Assembly: GCA_018610095.1 (NCBI GenBank)
Contig: JAHEOB010000276.1
Location: 1-7,133 of the forward strand
Direction: 5' to 3'
From: Halothece sp. MAG
Lineage (GTDB): Bacteria > Cyanobacteriota > Cyanobacteriia > Cyanobacteriales > Rubidibacteraceae
DNA length: 7,133 nucleotides
Shown here: piece by piece, positions 5,116-7,133 of the stretch
Layout of the letters: every line of letters begins with the position of its first letter
How positions within the stretch are numbered: the first letter of the stretch is position 1
Notes under the pieces: generated by a model
Seen by the model: the letters and a program-made list of their open reading frames with translations, nothing else
What the model was told of the DNA's origin: nothing
The model's database searches: none
Position numbers and translations under genes: made by a program

Positions 5116-6228
5116 TTAAATTTCCGTTTTCGTTTCTTCATTAATTGCTAATTCTTGTCTGTTTCGGAGTGGGTTATCAAAGAATCTCCCAGTTTGTGGC
5201 GGTAAGTCGGGATCATAAAGAATTTCAATTAAACTTTTTAAAACCCCAGTAACCGGAATGGCTAAAATAATTCCCAACAATCCTCCTAATTTTGCTCCTA
5301 ATAGAAGAGAGGATAAAATAATGACAGGAGATAATCCGGTTAGATTACCCATAATTCGAGGGGCGACAATATTATCCTTAACTTGCTGTATCCCAACGGC
5401 AATTGCAAACACTTGTAATGCTAAAACGGCATCAATAAAAAACACAATCAAAACCACCGTTGAAATGCCAAGGGCTGCCCCAATAAAGGGAATAATTTCC
5501 ATAACCCCAATAAAAATAGCAAATAAGAGAAAATAGGGAACATGGAGTAAGCGAAAAGCTAGCGTTAGGGTGATTGCCATAAATAACCCTAACAGTAACT
5601 GACCCGTCACAAATCGCTGTAAATTACGGGAAATGGAATTGGTTAATTCCGTGCGAATTTTTGGATTCAGAATTTTTGTTAAATTATTCCAAATTCGTTC
5701 CCCATCTAAAAGCATATAAAATGACAGCACTAAAATTAAAATTAGTTCGACCACCGAGTTAAATGTACCAATGACGAACCCAAAGCTGGTGGAAGCAATT
5801 TGTTGCGCTTTAGCTTGAATTTTTGCTAGTAATTGAGAAGTTAAAAAATTGACATCAAACGGTAAATTATGTTCTACACTCCAAGTTTGAAATTGATTTA
5901 ATTCTTCTTGCCCTGCAGCAATTAAGTCCGGTAATTTAATAATTAATTGTCGTCCCTGATTAAACACAGGTGGAAACACGGTAATTAGAAAAATACTAGC
6001 GATCAATGCCGCAGAAGCATAGACAACAATCCCTGCAATCGGACGAGGCAGAAAAGGTTTTAAGAGTCGAACCGGATAATTCAGCAAGAAAGCAATTAAA
6101 GCCGAACTCAGTAAAATGGTAATGAGTCCTGAAGCAAATCCTAGGAAATTAAAGGTTAACCAACCTGCAAGTAAAATCAGTAGCCATGTAATTAGAAACT
6201 CTTGGAAAGGTGTAAATAAACGGGTCAT
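5116..6228 (-). CDS. AI-2E/PerM-family (UPF0118) membrane transporter
   Basis: An inner-membrane protein of 370 residues, normal for the AI-2E transporter family (TqsA, PerM/YtvI-like). The layout is typical: paired N-terminal membrane segments (about 11-28 and 30-51), one at 63-86, then a long soluble region (about 88-150), then a helix at 151-174 and a C-terminal membrane block (about 206-335). Family signatures are present: EIIPFIGAALG (244-254), QQVKDNIVAPRIMGN (281-295) and LSPVIILSSLLLGAKLGGLLG (299-319), followed by AIPVTGVLK. A polar tail of about 35 residues follows. The family name comes from autoinducer-2 export by E. coli TqsA; other members export Na+ or act in cell-wall or stress physiology, so the substrate here cannot be read from sequence. 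The start ATG at 6228 lacks a good ribosome binding site. It follows the DUF2232 gene by 38 bases on the same strand, suggesting cotranscription. Confidence 0.92.
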   Translation of the reverse strand: MTRLFTPFQEFLITWLLILLAGWLTFNFLGFASGLITILLSSALIAFLLNYPVRLLKPFLPRPIAGIVVYASAALIASIFLITVFPPVFNQGRQLIIKLPDLIAAGQEELNQFQTWSVEHNLPFDVNFLTSQLLAKIQAKAQQIASTSFGFVIGTFNSVVELILILVLSFYMLLDGERIWNNLTKILNPKIRTELTNSISRNLQRFVTGQLLLGLFMAITLTLAFRLLHVPYFLLFAIFIGVMEIIPFIGAALGISTVVLIVFFIDAVLALQVFAIAVGIQQVKDNIVAPRIMGNLTGLSPVIILSSLLLGAKLGGLLGIILAIPVTGVLKSLIEILYDPDLPPQTGRFFDNPLRNRQELAINEETKTEI

Positions 6229-6266
6229 AGAGATAACGGTTAATTCAACATTAGAAAGGTTTCAGA

Positions 6267-7010
6267 TTATTCAATATTAATGAGTTTTTTGATCATTCTC
6301 GGAGGAGACGGAATGGGATTTCCCAAGCGACCTAAAATGAGTAAAGCCACGATATGAACTGTAAAAATATAAATAATACTATTAACCACAATTGTCAGAA
6401 ACGCGATCGCTTGAACCAATTCTAAACTAGGTTGCGTTAATAACCCTAATTGAACAAATACCCACTCTAAAAATTGGGCAATTTGCGAGGTTACGTAAAC
6501 CCATAAATCTTCTCCCAAAAAAACCGAGAGAATCCAAAATCGAAAGAAAAAGCCAAAAGTGCCAATAATAGCCCCTAATATAATCGAAATCCACCAATTT
6601 GTTCCGCGACGCCAACAAGCCCCCAATTGAACGCCTTGCAATCCATAAGGGATGACATAGAGAATACTACGAGTCGGTCCCATTAAGATTGACAATAGTA
6701 ACCCCGAAATTAAGGCACTCATCCAAGAGGCACGATGACCTCGACGTAAATAAACTAATGCAACTGGTATGGGAAATAACAGTCGTAAAAGAGGGCCTGG
6801 TGGAAAATAAAAATTAATCAACCAAATTAAACTGGCTGCACTTGCTAAAAAAGCAGTTTCCACCATGACCAAGGCTTCTCCCCCTTTACTGGGACGGAAA
6901 CTCATAGAGGATGGTTGTTGTTCATCTCCCAAATCCACCCAATTCACCTCTGAGTTTTCAGAGTCGGGATCATCATCTGAGGGATCAATCTCTTCAGGAA
7001 AATGATTCAT
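6267..7010 (-). CDS. DUF2232-type multispanning membrane protein
   Basis: A 247-residue protein. The first 40 residues form a very acidic, cytoplasmic-looking tail (EEIDPSDDDPDSENSE) before a membrane domain with about six hydrophobic segments: roughly 47-68, 74-88, 98-118, 138-164, 175-191 and 199-227. The order and features fit the DUF2232 (YybS-like) family: a short loop with YLRRGHRASWMSALISG (87-103), a GPTRSILYVIPYGLQGVQLG stretch (111-130) and ACWRRGTNWW before a long helix. DUF2232 proteins resemble the substrate-binding S components of ECF vitamin transporters in topology, but no substrate is established. The ATG at 7010 has no strong Shine-Dalgarno of its own and overlaps (ATGA) the stop of a mini-frame with a good one. 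It sits 47 bases after the end of an upstream gene and 38 bases before the AI-2E family gene; the three are likely cotranscribed. The family call is from pattern memory. Confidence 0.8.
   Translation of the reverse strand: MNHFPEEIDPSDDDPDSENSEVNWVDLGDEQQPSSMSFRPSKGGEALVMVETAFLASAASLIWLINFYFPPGPLLRLLFPIPVALVYLRRGHRASWMSALISGLLLSILMGPTRSILYVIPYGLQGVQLGACWRRGTNWWISIILGAIIGTFGFFFRFWILSVFLGEDLWVYVTSQIAQFLEWVFVQLGLLTQPSLELVQAIAFLTIVVNSIIYIFTVHIVALLILGRLGNPIPSPPRMIKKLINIE
6403..6410. repeat. HIP1 octamer
   Basis: GCGATCGC within the DUF2232-type gene, encoding A-I-A (residues 201-203) in the last membrane segment. Confidence 0.9.
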
Positions 7011-7054
7011 TGCGGATTACCACAGGCAGTATATTGGATTGACCTGAAAATCAT
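7007..7054 (-). CDS. Candidate 15-residue leader/coupling peptide
   Basis: A mini-frame ATG...TGA encodes MIFRSIQYTACGNPQ. A strong GAGGAG Shine-Dalgarno (7061-7066, inside the end of the upstream gene) lies 6 bases before its ATG, and its TGA overlaps the ATG of the DUF2232-type gene as ATGA. This would let ribosomes reinitiate on the next gene, which has a poor site of its own. Not proven: it may instead be that GAGGAG merely encodes the last two Glu residues of the upstream gene, and the frame may be chance. Confidence 0.3.
   Translation of the reverse strand: MIFRSIQYTACGNPQ
7028..7033 (-). promoter_or_regulatory. Possible internal -10 element upstream of the DUF2232-type gene
   Basis: TATACT on the minus strand would start transcription near 7021, about 10 bases before the ATG at 7010. 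No convincing -35 is found at the right spacing, and the flanking genes look cotranscribed, so this may be chance. Confidence 0.15.
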
Positions 7055-7057
7055 AAC

Positions 7058-7133
7058 TTACTCCTCTAGAGAAGCAGAGGAAAGAACTTCCTCTAACGCG
7101 ACTAAATCAGGAATATGTAAGGTATGATGTTCT
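7058..7133 (-). CDS. C-terminal end of an unidentified protein (partial)
   Basis: Only the last 24 codons and the TAA stop (7060-7058) are inside the window, reading EHHTLHIPDLVALEEVLSSA followed by SLEE. The other two minus-strand frames are closed here, which supports a real gene end. The tail looks like an amphipathic helix ending in acidic residues; too little is present to identify the family. It ends 47 bases before the DUF2232-type gene on the same strand and is probably the first visible member of that operon. Confidence 0.6.
   Translation of the reverse strand, partial: EHHTLHIPDLVALEEVLSSASLEE

Noticed and set aside
5258..5536. 92-codon plus-strand frame opposite the transporter
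   Set aside because: Antisense to the conserved C-terminal membrane block of the AI-2E family gene; low-complexity Lys/Ile/Asn/Pro composition reflects antisense reading.
5116..6228. Autoinducer-2 quorum-sensing export as the function
   Set aside because: The family name derives from one E. coli member; nothing here (no LuxS, Lsr or similar gene) supports AI-2 as the substrate.
1..7133. CRISPR array, tRNA, rRNA, insertion sequence or defence island
   Set aside because: No regularly spaced direct repeats, cloverleaf-like sequences, transposase motifs or terminal inverted repeats were seen on either strand.

Overview
The window looks like a chromosomal segment of a cyanobacterium, probably unicellular and moderately AT-rich. 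Three things point that way: five GCGATCGC (HIP1) octamers in about 7 kb, which is a cyanobacterial signature; an AccD whose N-terminus (MSLFDWFANRRK) and zinc ribbon are of cyanobacterial/plastid type; and several proteins resembling conserved cyanobacterial families of unknown function. There is no rRNA, tRNA, insertion sequence, phage gene or CRISPR array. Genes are tightly packed and no stretch over 300 bases lacks one.

Left part (1-2426, minus strand): a two-gene unit. A predicted membrane protein with a cytoplasmic coiled coil (1653-2426) is followed 52 bases later by a large protein (start 1600) that runs off the left edge. The large protein has an all-alpha N-terminal half followed by a beta-rich half, reminiscent of heparinase II/III-type polysaccharide lyases. 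The 245-base gap to the next, divergent gene holds a possible promoter and two hairpins in the leader of that gene.

Middle (2672-5057): a DUF2267-family gene on the plus strand converges with accD on the minus strand (beta subunit of acetyl-CoA carboxylase carboxyltransferase, first committed step of fatty acid synthesis). A GC-rich nested hairpin lies between them and includes the accD stop codon. accD is divergent from an uncharacterised plus-strand gene (4293-5057), and their shared promoter region carries an 8-bp inverted repeat. The second half of that uncharacterised protein reads like a TIR / nucleoside-deoxyribosyltransferase-like Rossmann domain. This is the most interesting lead in the window.

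Right part (5058-7133, minus strand): a likely operon of, in transcription order, the C-terminal tail of an unidentified protein (right edge), a possible 15-codon coupling peptide, a DUF2232-type multispanning membrane protein, and an AI-2E/PerM-family membrane transporter. The plus-strand unknown gene and this operon converge at a short gap holding a 12-bp HIP1 palindrome.

The only gene with a firmly known biochemical role is accD. The others are assigned to families or described structurally. All calls come from reading the sequence; no database search was run.
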